64,000 bases of DNA, from contig NZ_AP022617.1 of NCBI RefSeq assembly GCF_010731575.1, positions 1,054,001 through 1,118,000 of the forward strand, in the 5' to 3' direction. This DNA is from Mycolicibacterium monacense. GTDB lineage: Bacteria; Actinomycetota; Actinomycetes; Mycobacteriales; Mycobacteriaceae. Of this stretch, positions 56,473 to 64,000 are shown one piece after another. A model generated the notes under the pieces. It was not told where the DNA came from. It did not search any database and worked only from the letters and a program-made list of their open reading frames with translations. The position numbers and the translations under genes were made by a program. The stretch's first letter is position 1. Each line of letters begins with the position of its first letter.

Positions 56473-56485
56473 CACGATCGTCGGG
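56473..56485 (+). promoter_or_regulatory. Possible leaderless promoter for holA
   Basis: CACGAT (56473-56478) has the conserved A2 and T6 and lies 6 bases before the GTG at 56485. It starts one base after the comEC stop. Confidence 0.4.
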
Positions 56486-57447
56486 TGAGCCAACAGGTCG
56501 CAGCCCTACATCTGGTCTTGGGGGACGAGGAACTGCTCGTCGAACGCGCGGTGGCGGCGGTGATGAAGAGTGCGCGCAAGCTCGCCGGCACCGACGACGT
56601 CCCGGTCGACCGGTTACGCGCCGGAGAGGTGAGCACCAGCGAACTCGCCGAACTGCTCAGCCCGTCGCTGTTCTCCGACGAGCGGGTGGTGGTGCTCGAA
56701 TCGGCCGCCGAGGCCGGTAAGGACGCGGTCGCGCTGATCGCAGGAGCGGCGGCCGATCTGCCGCCGGGCACCATGCTCGTCGTCGTGCACTCCGGCGGCG
56801 GCCGGGCCAAGGCGCTGGCCGATCAGCTCAAGAAGCTCGGCGCCGAGGTGCATCCGTGCGCCAAGATCGCCAAGGCCGCCGACCGGGCGGATTTCGTGCG
56901 CAGGGAGTTCCGCAGCCACAAGGTCAAGGTCACCGACGACACCGTCACCGCGGTGCTCGACGCGGTCGGTTCCGACATCCGCGAGCTGGCCGCGGCGTGC
57001 TCGCAGCTGGTGGCCGACACCGCGGGTGAGGTCACCGCGGTCGCCGTGCGTCGGTACCACTCCGGCAAGGCGGAGGTGAAGGGGTTCGACATCGCCGACA
57101 AGGCCGTGACCGGCGACGTCGCCGGGGCCGCCGAGGCGCTGCGATGGGCGATGCTCAGCGGCGAACCGCAGGTGGTGCTGGCCGATGCGCTGGCCGAGGC
57201 GGTGCACACCATCGCCCGTGTCGCGCCACTGTCGGGCGATCCCTACCGGCTGGCGGGTGAACTGGGCATGCCGCCGTGGCGGGTGCAGAAGGCGCAGAAG
57301 CAGGCGCGGCGCTGGTCGCGGGCGTCGGTGGCGGAGGCCATGCGGCTGGTCGCGGCACTCAACGCAGACGTCAAGGGCGCAGCGGCAGATGCCGACTACG
57401 CCCTTGAATCAGCGGTGCGCAGAGTCGCCGAACTCGTGGCCGACTAG
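56485..57447 (+). CDS. holA: DNA polymerase III delta subunit
   Basis: Clamp-loader subunit that opens the beta clamp, 320 residues. The N-terminal AAA-like fold begins [16 protein letters not shown]; the central helical lid follows [11 protein letters not shown]; the C-terminal collar contains [15 protein letters not shown]. No Walker A is present, as expected for delta. It ends 16 bases from the convergent rpsT gene. Confidence 0.93.
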   Translation: MSQQVAALHLVLGDEELLVERAVAAVMKSARKLAGTDDVPVDRLRAGEVSTSELAELLSPSLFSDERVVVLESAAEAGKDAVALIAGAAADLPPGTMLVVVHSGGGRAKALADQLKKLGAEVHPCAKIAKAADRADFVRREFRSHKVKVTDDTVTAVLDAVGSDIRELAAACSQLVADTAGEVTAVAVRRYHSGKAEVKGFDIADKAVTGDVAGAAEALRWAMLSGEPQVVLADALAEAVHTIARVAPLSGDPYRLAGELGMPPWRVQKAQKQARRWSRASVAEAMRLVAALNADVKGAAADADYALESAVRRVAELVAD

Positions 57448-57463
57448 CGAGCGCGGGGAACGC

Positions 57464-57724
57464 TCAGAGCTTGTTCAGCGCGACCGAGAGCGCCGACTTC
57501 TTGTTGGCGGCCTGGTTCTTGTGGATGACGCCCTTGCTGGCGGCCTTGTCCAGCTTGCGGCTGGTCGCGACGAGCAGTTCGGCGGCCTTGTCCTTGTCGC
57601 CGGCGTCGAGGGCCTCGCGGAACCCGCGCACCGCGGTGCGCAGCGAGGACTTCACCGACTGGTTGCGCAGACGGCGACGCTCGTTGGTACGGATGCGCTT
57701 TTCCTGCGACTTGATGTTGGCCAC
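57464..57724 (-). CDS. rpsT: 30S ribosomal protein S20
   Basis: Small basic ribosomal protein of 86 residues ([22 protein letters not shown]), a three-helix bundle that binds 16S rRNA. The start is a GTG at 57724 with AGAAGGA upstream. It is convergent with holA. Confidence 0.98.
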
Positions 57725-57801
57725 GTAGAGCAGTCCTTCTGAATATCGGATGGATGATGCAAAGTCTTCGGCCCCGCCGAGGCGGCGGGCAGCGATTGTT
57801 C

Positions 57802-57849
57802 AGGCTACCAGCGAGGCACTCAATCGACCAAAGTGAGCCCCGCTAACCT
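57802..57849. promoter_or_regulatory. Divergent promoters of rpsT and the ATP-grasp operon
   Basis: Minus strand: TTGGTC (57831-57826), an 18-base spacer and TAGCCT (57807-57802) give rpsT a start near 57795. The resulting leader of about 70 bases has a CCGCC-GGCGG hairpin. Plus strand: TAACCT (57844-57849) gives a start near 57857, 27 bases before the GTG at 57884. Confidence 0.55.
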
Positions 57850-57883
57850 GCCTGAACGCCCGGTGTGGGGCAAAGTGTCATGG

Positions 57884-59536
57884 GTGAGCCTGCGCACCCT
57901 GCCGACCGAATCCAGCCGATCCTCCCGTACCAACGGTGCGCGGACCAAAAGGCACGAAGGAATCTTCGACGGCTACAACAGCGTCGGCGGCTACGACAAG
58001 GCCTTCGACGAGATGTTCGACCCCCAGGGCAACGTGCGCGGGCCCTACAAGGGCATCTTCGCCGAACTCGAGCCGGCGGACGCCTCCGACCTCCAGGCGC
58101 GCGCCGATGCGCTGGACCGGGCGTTCATCAACCAGGGCATCACGTTCTCGCTGTCCGGCCAGGAGCGGCCGCTGCCGCTGGACCTCGTGCCGCGGGTGAT
58201 CTCCGCCGCCGAGTGGACGCGGTTGGAGCGCGGCATCACGCAGCGGGTGCGGGCACTCGAGGCCTATCTCGACGACATCTACGGCGAACAGCACATCCTG
58301 CGCGACGGCGTCATCCCGCGTCGGCTGGTCACGTCCTGTGAGCACTTCCACCGCGAGGCGGTGGGCATCAGCCCGCCCAACGGTGTGCGCATCCACGTCG
58401 CGGGCATCGACCTGATCCGTGACGAACACGGCAGCTTCCGGGTCCTCGAGGACAACCTGCGGTCCCCGTCCGGGGTGTCCTATGTGATGGAGAACCGCCG
58501 CACCATGGCGCGGGTGTTCCCCAACCTGTTCGCCACCCACCGGGTGCGCGCGGTCGACGACTACGCCTCGCACCTGTTGCGGGCCCTGCGCAACGCGGCC
58601 GCCTCCAACGAGGCCGACCCGACGGTCGTCGTGCTGACACCGGGGGTCTACAACTCGGCGTACTTCGAGCACTCACTGCTCGCCCGGCAGATGGGCGTGG
58701 AGCTGGTCGAGGGGCGCGACCTGTTCTGCCGCGACAACACGGTCTACATGCGCACCACCGCCGGTGAGCGCCAGGTCGACGTCATCTACCGCCGCATCGA
58801 CGACGCGTTCCTCGACCCGATGCAGTTCCGCCCCGATTCGGTGCTCGGGGTGGCCGGGCTGCTCAACGCCGCCCGGGCCGGCAACGTCGTCATCTCCAGC
58901 GCCGTCGGCAACGGCGTCGGCGACGACAAGCTCGTGTACACCTACGTGCCGACGATCATCGAGTACTACCTGGGCGAGAAGCCGCTCCTGGCGAACGTCG
59001 ACACCTACCGCTGCTGGCTCGACGAGGAACGCGAAGAGGTGCTCGACCGGGTCACCGAACTGGTGATCAAACCCGTCGAGGGCTCCGGCGGGTACGGCAT
59101 CGTGTTCGGTCCGGATGCATCGGACAAGGAGCTCAACACCATCTGCAAGAAGATCCGCAACGACCCCCGCGGGTGGATCGCCCAGCCGGTGATGCAGCTG
59201 TCGACCGTACCGACCCAGATCGGCGGCAAGCTGGCGCCCCGACACGTCGACCTGCGCCCGTTCGCGGTCAACGACGGTGACGATGTGTGGGTGCTGCCCG
59301 GCGGACTCACCCGCGTCGCACTGCCGGAGGGGTCGCTGGTGGTCAACTCCAGCCAGGGCGGCGGGTCGAAGGACACCTGGGTGCTGGCCTCGCGTGCGTC
59401 GGCCGCCGACCGGGAGCTGGCCGCCGCGGAGGTGGTGCGCTCGCTGCCCAAGTCGGCGAAGGCCAACAAGGTGGACAAGAATGCGGATGCCCAGTCCGCA
59501 GAACAGCTGCAGCAGCAGCAACAGCAGCAGCAGTAG
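57884..59536 (+). CDS. Circularly permuted ATP-grasp protein (Rv2411c-like)
   Basis: Predicted ligase of 550 residues, the same length as Rv2411c. The family-defining start FDGYNSVGGYDKAFDEMFD is near residue 35. Conserved blocks include GIDLIRDEHGSFRVLEDNLRSPSG (ATP-grasp metal and nucleotide residues) and KPVEGSGGYGIVFGPDA, and ADGxxRPF-like DLRPFAVN lies near the end. The GTG at 57884 (VSLRTLPTESS) fits the family N terminus. The C terminus ends in eight consecutive glutamines. Comparative studies predict that this family works with the next two genes in peptide ligation or tagging, but no activity is proven. Confidence 0.9.
   Translation: MSLRTLPTESSRSSRTNGARTKRHEGIFDGYNSVGGYDKAFDEMFDPQGNVRGPYKGIFAELEPADASDLQARADALDRAFINQGITFSLSGQERPLPLDLVPRVISAAEWTRLERGITQRVRALEAYLDDIYGEQHILRDGVIPRRLVTSCEHFHREAVGISPPNGVRIHVAGIDLIRDEHGSFRVLEDNLRSPSGVSYVMENRRTMARVFPNLFATHRVRAVDDYASHLLRALRNAAASNEADPTVVVLTPGVYNSAYFEHSLLARQMGVELVEGRDLFCRDNTVYMRTTAGERQVDVIYRRIDDAFLDPMQFRPDSVLGVAGLLNAARAGNVVISSAVGNGVGDDKLVYTYVPTIIEYYLGEKPLLANVDTYRCWLDEEREEVLDRVTELVIKPVEGSGGYGIVFGPDASDKELNTICKKIRNDPRGWIAQPVMQLSTVPTQIGGKLAPRHVDLRPFAVNDGDDVWVLPGGLTRVALPEGSLVVNSSQGGGSKDTWVLASRASAADRELAAAEVVRSLPKSAKANKVDKNADAQSAEQLQQQQQQQQ
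59510..59533 (+). repeat. CAG/CAA tract encoding a C-terminal polyglutamine
   Basis: Eight consecutive Gln codons (seven CAG, one CAA) directly before the TAG stop. Such a trinucleotide run may vary in length by slippage. Confidence 0.9.
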
Positions 59537-59550
59537 GGGGTTGTCGGAAC

Positions 59551-60525
59551 ATGTTGGCACGCAACGCCGAATCGCTGTACTGGATCGGACGCTACGTCGA
59601 ACGCGCTGACGACACCGCCCGCATCCTCGACGTCACGGTGCACCAACTGCTCGAGGACTCCAGCGTCGACCCGGACCGAGTGGCCCGGACGCTGCTGCGG
59701 GTGCTCGGCATGGAGGCGCCCGACCATCCGCTCGACGTGTGGTCGCTGACCGACATCGTCGCGTTCAACCGCGACAGCGCCGACGGTACGTCGATCGTCG
59801 ACTCGATCTCGGCGGCGCGCGAAAACGCCCGTGGCGCACGTGAGGTCACCTCGACGGAGATCTGGGAGTGCCTCAACACCACCTACAACGCCCTGGCCGA
59901 ACGGGAGCGCGCCGCCAAACGCTTCGGCCCGCACGAGTTCCTGTCCTACGTCGAGGGGCGCGCCGCGATGTTCGCCGGGCTGGCCGATTCCACGCTCAGC
60001 CGCGACGACGGTTACCGGTTCATGGTGCTCGGCCGGGCGATCGAACGCGTCGACATGATGGTCCGGTTGTTGCTCTCGCGCGTCGGCGACAGCGGATCGT
60101 CGCCAGCGTGGGTCACGCTGCTGCGTTCGGCCGGTGCGCATGACACCTACCTGCGCACCTACCGGGGCGTGCTGGACGCCGGCCGCGTCGTCGAGTTCAT
60201 GATGCTCGACCGGCTGTTCCCGCGGTCGATCTTCTATTCGCTGCGCCTAGCCGAGCACAACCTCGACGAACTGCTCAACAGACCGCACAACCGGTTGGGC
60301 GCCACGGCCGAAGCGCAGCGTCTGCTGGGCCGCGCGCGCAGCGAGTTGGAATTCATGCATCCCGGTGTCCTCCTCGAATCGCTCGAGCAACGGCTGGCCG
60401 GGTTGCAGAAGACGTGCAGCGACGTCGGAGAAGCGTTGGCGCTGCAGTACTTCCACGTCGCGCCGTGGGTGGCTTGGACCGATGCCGGTCGCAATGCGAT
60501 GGTCATCGAAGAAGGGGAGGTCTAG
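59551..60525 (+). CDS. Alpha-E domain protein (Rv2410c-like)
   Basis: All-helical protein of 324 residues, the length of Rv2410c. The N terminus MLARNAESLYWIGRYVERADDTARIL is diagnostic of the alpha-E domain. Conserved Glu-rich helices include EFLSYVEGRAAMFAGLAD and RSIFYSLRLAEHNLDEL. No catalytic motif is known. It starts 14 bases after the ATP-grasp gene and ends 2 bases before the transglutaminase gene. Confidence 0.92.
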   Translation: MLARNAESLYWIGRYVERADDTARILDVTVHQLLEDSSVDPDRVARTLLRVLGMEAPDHPLDVWSLTDIVAFNRDSADGTSIVDSISAARENARGAREVTSTEIWECLNTTYNALAERERAAKRFGPHEFLSYVEGRAAMFAGLADSTLSRDDGYRFMVLGRAIERVDMMVRLLLSRVGDSGSSPAWVTLLRSAGAHDTYLRTYRGVLDAGRVVEFMMLDRLFPRSIFYSLRLAEHNLDELLNRPHNRLGATAEAQRLLGRARSELEFMHPGVLLESLEQRLAGLQKTCSDVGEALALQYFHVAPWVAWTDAGRNAMVIEEGEV

Positions 60526-60527
60526 CT

Positions 60528-61367
60528 ATGTGGCGGATGCGGGTGGTACATGCGACGGGCTATGCCTACAAGTCGCCGGTCACCGCGTCGTTCAACGAGG
60601 CCCGTTTGACGCCGCGTTCGGACGCCCGGCAGAACGTCATCCTCAACCGGGTCGAGACCGCGCCGGCCACCCGCCAGTACCGCTACGTCGACTACTGGGG
60701 CACCGCGGTGACGGCGTTCGACCTGCACGCACCGCACACCGAACTCGAGGTGACGTCCTCCTCCGTGGTCGAGACCGACGTCGACGACCGTCCCGCGGAA
60801 ACCGTGACATGGGACGATCTGCGGTCCGAGGCGGTCATCGACCGGTTCGACGAGGTGCTCACCGCATCGCACTACACCCCGGACAGCAGGCGCATCGCCC
60901 GGGTCGGCCAGCGCATCGCGAAGTACCACGACCCGTACGAGGCGGTCATCGCCGCCGCGAACTGGGTGCACACCGAACTCGACTACGTGCCGGGGACCAC
61001 CGGCGTGCACTCGTCGGGTCTCGACGCGCTGCGCGAGGGTAAGGGAGTGTGTCAGGACTTCGCGCATCTGTCGCTGGTCCTGTTGCGCAGCATGGGAATT
61101 CCGGCACGATACGTATCCGGCTACCTGCACCCGCGCAAGGATGCGGCGATCGGCGACACCGTCGACGGCCAGAGCCACGCGTGGGTGCAGGCCTGGACCG
61201 GGGGCTGGTGGCACTACGACCCCACCAACGACAGCGACATCAACGAGCAGTACATCAGCGTGGGCGTCGGACGCGACTACGCGGACGTGTCACCGCTCAA
61301 GGGCATCTACTCGGGGGAGGGGTCCACCGACCTCGACGTCGTCGTGGAGATCACCCGGCTGGCTTGA
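60528..61367 (+). CDS. Transglutaminase-like cysteine protease/amidase (Rv2409c-like)
   Basis: Papain-fold transglutaminase-like protein of 279 residues. The family N-terminal domain is [18 protein letters not shown]. The catalytic Cys lies in [20 protein letters not shown] near residue 172, the His in [11 protein letters not shown] near 219, and the Asp in [10 protein letters not shown] near 233. GAAGGGGAGG precedes the start. It may cleave or transfer a peptide made by the neighbouring ATP-grasp protein. The 3' end overlaps the convergent tRNase Z-like gene by 17 bases. Confidence 0.93.
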   Translation: MWRMRVVHATGYAYKSPVTASFNEARLTPRSDARQNVILNRVETAPATRQYRYVDYWGTAVTAFDLHAPHTELEVTSSSVVETDVDDRPAETVTWDDLRSEAVIDRFDEVLTASHYTPDSRRIARVGQRIAKYHDPYEAVIAAANWVHTELDYVPGTTGVHSSGLDALREGKGVCQDFAHLSLVLLRSMGIPARYVSGYLHPRKDAAIGDTVDGQSHAWVQAWTGGWWHYDPTNDSDINEQYISVGVGRDYADVSPLKGIYSGEGSTDLDVVVEITRLA

Positions 61368-62208
61368 CGCACACGCCCGGATGCACCTCGACGCGGTGCA
61401 GGTCGTCGCCCAGCTCGATCTGGCGGGGGAACGCGGTGGCCGCCCTCGCCCGCCAGTCGGCCTCCTGCCCCGGGGCGATCGGCGGCAGGTAGTGCGTGAG
61501 CACCAGGATCCCGACGCCGGCCCGCTCCGCGGTCTCGGCGGCCTCTTCGACCGACGAGTGGTACTCGCAGACCTCGCGCACCCGCTGCTGGGGCGCCAGT
61601 TCGACCAGATCCTTGCGAATGGCGGTGTGCACCAGGGCGCCTGCGCCCGCCGCGAGCGCGTCGAGCGTCGCGCACGGCACGGTGTCGCCGGCGAGCACCA
61701 CCGAGGCGTCGGCGTGTTCGACGCGGAACCCGATGGTCGGGGCGACCGGGCGGTGGTCGGTGGGCGCGACGCGGACGGTGACGCCGTCGTGGTCCCACGC
61801 CACACCCTCGGTGACCTCGTGCACCTCGACCGGTGGGGGTGCGGTCAGGTCGGGGTGGTGGGCGATGCGGTAGCCGATGTCGCGGCCGAACGCCGCGAGC
61901 ATCGCCGTCACGGTCTCGGCGGTACCGGGCGGGCCGATGATCTGCAGCGGCACCTGGTCGGTGAAGGTGGTCACCCAGCGGGTGATCAGCAGGTCGCCGA
62001 GGTCGGCGATGTGGTCACTGTGCAGATGGGTCAGCAGTAGCGCCGACAACCCGTTCGCGGCGATCCCGGCGGCGGCCATGCGGAGCTGGACGCCGCGACC
62101 GCAGTCGACGAGGAAGGCGTGACCGCCCGCGCGCACCAGCGTCGACGGGCCGGCCCGCCGCGCGTCGGGGACGGGACTTCCGGTTCCGAGCAGGGTCACT
62201 TCGATCAT
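61351..62208 (-). CDS. rnz: Ribonuclease Z-like metallo-beta-lactamase hydrolase
   Basis: Zinc phosphodiesterase predicted to mature tRNA 3' ends, 285 residues. The metal motif HLHSDH is at residues 61-66. Further ligands are in [10 protein letters not shown] and [10 protein letters not shown]. The sequence is of the TRZ/arylsulfatase-like group found as Rv2407 in M. tuberculosis, and the exosite arm of classical tRNase Z is short. It is divergent from the CBS gene. Confidence 0.85.
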   Translation of the reverse strand: MIEVTLLGTGSPVPDARRAGPSTLVRAGGHAFLVDCGRGVQLRMAAAGIAANGLSALLLTHLHSDHIADLGDLLITRWVTTFTDQVPLQIIGPPGTAETVTAMLAAFGRDIGYRIAHHPDLTAPPPVEVHEVTEGVAWDHDGVTVRVAPTDHRPVAPTIGFRVEHADASVVLAGDTVPCATLDALAAGAGALVHTAIRKDLVELAPQQRVREVCEYHSSVEEAAETAERAGVGILVLTHYLPPIAPGQEADWRARAATAFPRQIELGDDLHRVEVHPGVCVKPAG

Positions 62209-62278
62209 GGCCTCATAGGTACCTTGCGCCGCGGCGGGCGTCAGGCGATTGGCTATTCCGCTTCCGGGGAAGACGGCC

Positions 62279-62302
62279 TAGCCTGGTGTGAGCCGTATCA
62301 CA
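62279..62302 (+). promoter_or_regulatory. CBS gene promoter with perfect CRP palindrome (62287-62302)
   Basis: TAGCCT (62279-62284) is a -10 with a start near 62291. TGTGA-GCCGTA-TCACA (62287-62302) overlaps that start, so CRP bound there would be expected to repress. GGCGGAGGCGG precedes the ATG at 62319. Confidence 0.72.
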
Positions 62303-62318
62303 GAAGGCGGAGGCGGCG

Positions 62319-62747
62319 ATGCGAATAGCGGACGTGCTGCGCAGCAAGGGCTCAGCGGTGGCGACCATCACCGAGACCACCACGGTGACCGGGCTTCTGG
62401 CCGAACTCGCCACCCACAACATCGGCGCGATGGTCGTCGTCGGCCAGGACGGCGTCGTCGGCATGGTCTCCGAACGCGATGTGGTGCGCCGGCTGCACGA
62501 ACGCGGCGCGGAGCTGCTGCGGTGCCCGGTCTCGGAGATCATGACGAGCGTGCTGGTGACGTGTACACCGGCCGATCCCGTCGACGATCTGTCGGCGTTG
62601 ATGACCAACAACCGCGTCCGCCACGTGCCGGTGCTCGACAACGGCCGGCTGGCCGGGATCGTGAGCATCGGCGACGTGGTGAAGAACCGGATGGAGCAGT
62701 TGCAGACCGAACAGGAGCAGCTGCAGGCCTACATCACCCGGGGATGA
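62319..62747 (+). CDS. Tandem CBS domain protein (Rv2406c-like)
   Basis: Small sensor of 142 residues made of two CBS domains (about 8-62 and 74-130), the same length as Rv2406c. Each ends with a nucleotide-contact motif (GMVSERDVVRRL and GIVSIGDVVKNRM). CBS pairs bind adenine nucleotides and regulate partner proteins by energy charge. The partner is unknown. The gene's promoter carries a perfect CRP site, so transcription would follow cAMP. The 3' end overlaps the convergent LLM gene by 14 bases. Confidence 0.92.
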   Translation: MRIADVLRSKGSAVATITETTTVTGLLAELATHNIGAMVVVGQDGVVGMVSERDVVRRLHERGAELLRCPVSEIMTSVLVTCTPADPVDDLSALMTNNRVRHVPVLDNGRLAGIVSIGDVVKNRMEQLQTEQEQLQAYITRG

Positions 62748-64000
62748 GTTCCTCGGCCGGGTCGGGCACCGTGTCGAGCAGGGTGTTGTCGCCGAAGGCT
62801 CCGCGGTAGGCCGCCGCCGGGTGGCTGTCGGGCAGCCGGTCGCCGCGCCCCAGCAGCTTGTGCCGCAGTGTCCCTGACTTGTCGGTGGCGATCAGGCCCC
62901 GCTCGCGCAGCGTCGGGAACAGCCGGTCGGCGACTTCGGTGAACGTGCCCGGCACGGTGGCGTGATAGACGTTGATGCCGTCGACGCCGGCCTCCCGCCA
63001 CTCCTCCAAGCGATCCGCAATTTCCTCGGCGGTGCCGACGACGCGGTTGGCGCCCTCGAGCACCCAGGCCAGATCGCGGATGGTCGGCTCGCTGTGGCCG
63101 GACGATTCGGCGGCCCACCGGGCGAACCCCTGCACGCCGGTGAACTCGCCGAGCTCACTCAACGGCGTGTCCAGTGGGAACCGGCCTGCGTCGACCCCGG
63201 CGTCGCCGAGCGCATGCAGCGCAACGCCTTCGAGGTCGAGGTATCGCTTGATCTCGTCGCTGCGGCGGACCGCCTCGCGGTGGGTGTCACCGATGACGAA
63301 CGACAGCCCCTGGGCGAAGGTGATGGCGCCGGGGTCGCGGCCGTTGGCGGCGGCCAGCGCCCGGGTTTCCGATGTCAGGGCATGCGCCGCAGCGGGATTC
63401 GGGCTGCTGATGTAGACGCCTTCGGCGTTGCGGGCGGAGAACAGCTGTCCGGCCGGGGAGGCGCCGGCCTGGAACAGCACCGGTGTGCGCTGCGGTGACG
63501 GGGACGTGAAGTGCGGGCCCTCGACCCGGTAGCGCGGTCCGACGTGGTTGATGCGGTGGATCTTGGCCGGATCGGAGTGCACACCGCGGACCTTGTCCTG
63601 GACCAGCGCATCCTCGTCCCACGATCCCTCCCACAGCTTGTAGACCACGTCGAGGTACTCATAGGCCCATTCGTAGCGTTCGTCGTGGGCCAGCGTGCCG
63701 TCGTGGCCGAAGCTGCGGAACATGTTCTGGTTGAAGCTGGTGACGATGTTCCATCCGAGCCGGCCGTCGGTGTAGTGGTCGAGCGAGGACATCCGCCGCG
63801 CGAAGTTGAACGGATGGTCCTGCACGATGGAGCTGGTGAACACGATGCCGAGCGTGTCCGTCACCGTGGCCAGCGCCGAGGCCAGCACCGACGGATCGTT
63901 GACCGGCACCTGGATCCCGCCCTCGACGGCCTTGCGCCAGTTGCCGTTCCACGGTGCCCGCAGGCCGAACACGTCGGCGAAGAACAGCAGGTCGTAGCCG
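62734..64000 (-). CDS. LLM-class flavin-dependent monooxygenase (NtaA/SnaA/DszA-like), 5' end outside the window
   Basis: FMNH2-dependent monooxygenase; 422 residues are visible and the frame stays open to the window edge (GYDLLFFADVFGLRAP), so the N terminus is missing. Family blocks: FNFARRMSSLDHYTDGRLGWNIVTS, WEGSWDEDALVQD, PQRTPVLFQAGASPAGQ. It needs a flavin reductase for FMNH2, and none is in the window. Likely substrates are sulfur or amine compounds such as nitrilotriacetate- or dibenzothiophene-type molecules, but the exact one is unknown. Confidence 0.88.
   Translation of the reverse strand, partial: GYDLLFFADVFGLRAPWNGNWRKAVEGGIQVPVNDPSVLASALATVTDTLGIVFTSSIVQDHPFNFARRMSSLDHYTDGRLGWNIVTSFNQNMFRSFGHDGTLAHDERYEWAYEYLDVVYKLWEGSWDEDALVQDKVRGVHSDPAKIHRINHVGPRYRVEGPHFTSPSPQRTPVLFQAGASPAGQLFSARNAEGVYISSPNPAAAHALTSETRALAAANGRDPGAITFAQGLSFVIGDTHREAVRRSDEIKRYLDLEGVALHALGDAGVDAGRFPLDTPLSELGEFTGVQGFARWAAESSGHSEPTIRDLAWVLEGANRVVGTAEEIADRLEEWREAGVDGINVYHATVPGTFTEVADRLFPTLRERGLIATDKSGTLRHKLLGRGDRLPDSHPAAAYRGAFGDNTLLDTVPDPAEELIPG

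Overview
The window is high-GC actinobacterial DNA from a mycobacterium, most likely a fast-growing Mycolicibacterium-type species. The evidence is gene content and order that I recognise from memory of the M. tuberculosis chromosome (roughly Rv2406c to Rv2455c, here in the opposite orientation), actinobacterial families (mycothiol-type isomerase, methylglucose lipopolysaccharide genes, two Rpf proteins, 13E12-type HNH protein, WS/DGAT), and a recurrent promoter layout in which a TANNNT -10 hexamer lies 6-8 bases before a start codon, as in leaderless mycobacterial transcripts. No database search was run; all family names rest on motifs and lengths read from the translations.

Layout. 1-2862: a TetR regulator divergent from a Rieske oxygenase and a DapB-fold reductase, with a shared palindromic operator. 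2863-7057: a 48-residue small protein, then korA-korB (2-oxoglutarate:ferredoxin oxidoreductase) and mobA. 7058-8036: almost 1 kb without a credible gene, containing a CRP-type palindrome and a structured leader. 8037-9086: two tandem Rpf genes. 9055-12896: a VOC and FAD-monooxygenase pair divergent from an S9 peptidase. 12907-18669: a saccharopine-dehydrogenase-like enzyme, valS, folC and a small membrane protein. 18674-21453: a membrane protein and a metal-dependent hydrolase, divergent from a TetR gene across a perfect 10-bp inverted repeat. 21501-28596: ndk, rne, rplU, rpmA, obgE and proB. 28540-32699: a three-gene minus-strand set (isochorismatase-like, Sir2, unknown) divergent from nadE, which looks NAD-centred. 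32700-37315: HNH (13E12) with a perfect LexA box, WS/DGAT, enoyl-CoA hydratase and ribokinase. 37398-40990: proA, MoxR ATPase and VWA protein.

41075-47579 is the most obvious accessory block: an APC permease, an FGGY kinase, a GlpA-like flavoprotein with a 2Fe-2S domain and a pyridine-nucleotide oxidoreductase, divergent from a GntR/HutC regulator. A HutC-type site lies just downstream of a good promoter. 47611-50927 is nadD, rsfS, gpgP, octT and degV. 50955-52516 is a three-gene ArsR/SRPBCC/isomerase cassette bounded by two copies of an imperfect ~52-bp direct repeat, at the place where M. tuberculosis has eis. 52523-57724: a second DapB-fold reductase, a RidA-like protein, comEA, comEC, holA and rpsT. 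57884-61367: the conserved ATP-grasp, alpha-E and transglutaminase trio. 61351-64000: a tRNase Z-like hydrolase, a CBS protein with a perfect CRP palindrome at its promoter, and a truncated LLM flavin oxidoreductase.

Taken together, a conserved housekeeping backbone (translation, folate, proline, NAD, RNA decay, DNA uptake and replication) is interrupted by small regulator-led catabolic modules, most of which carry a recognisable operator in the divergent intergenic space.
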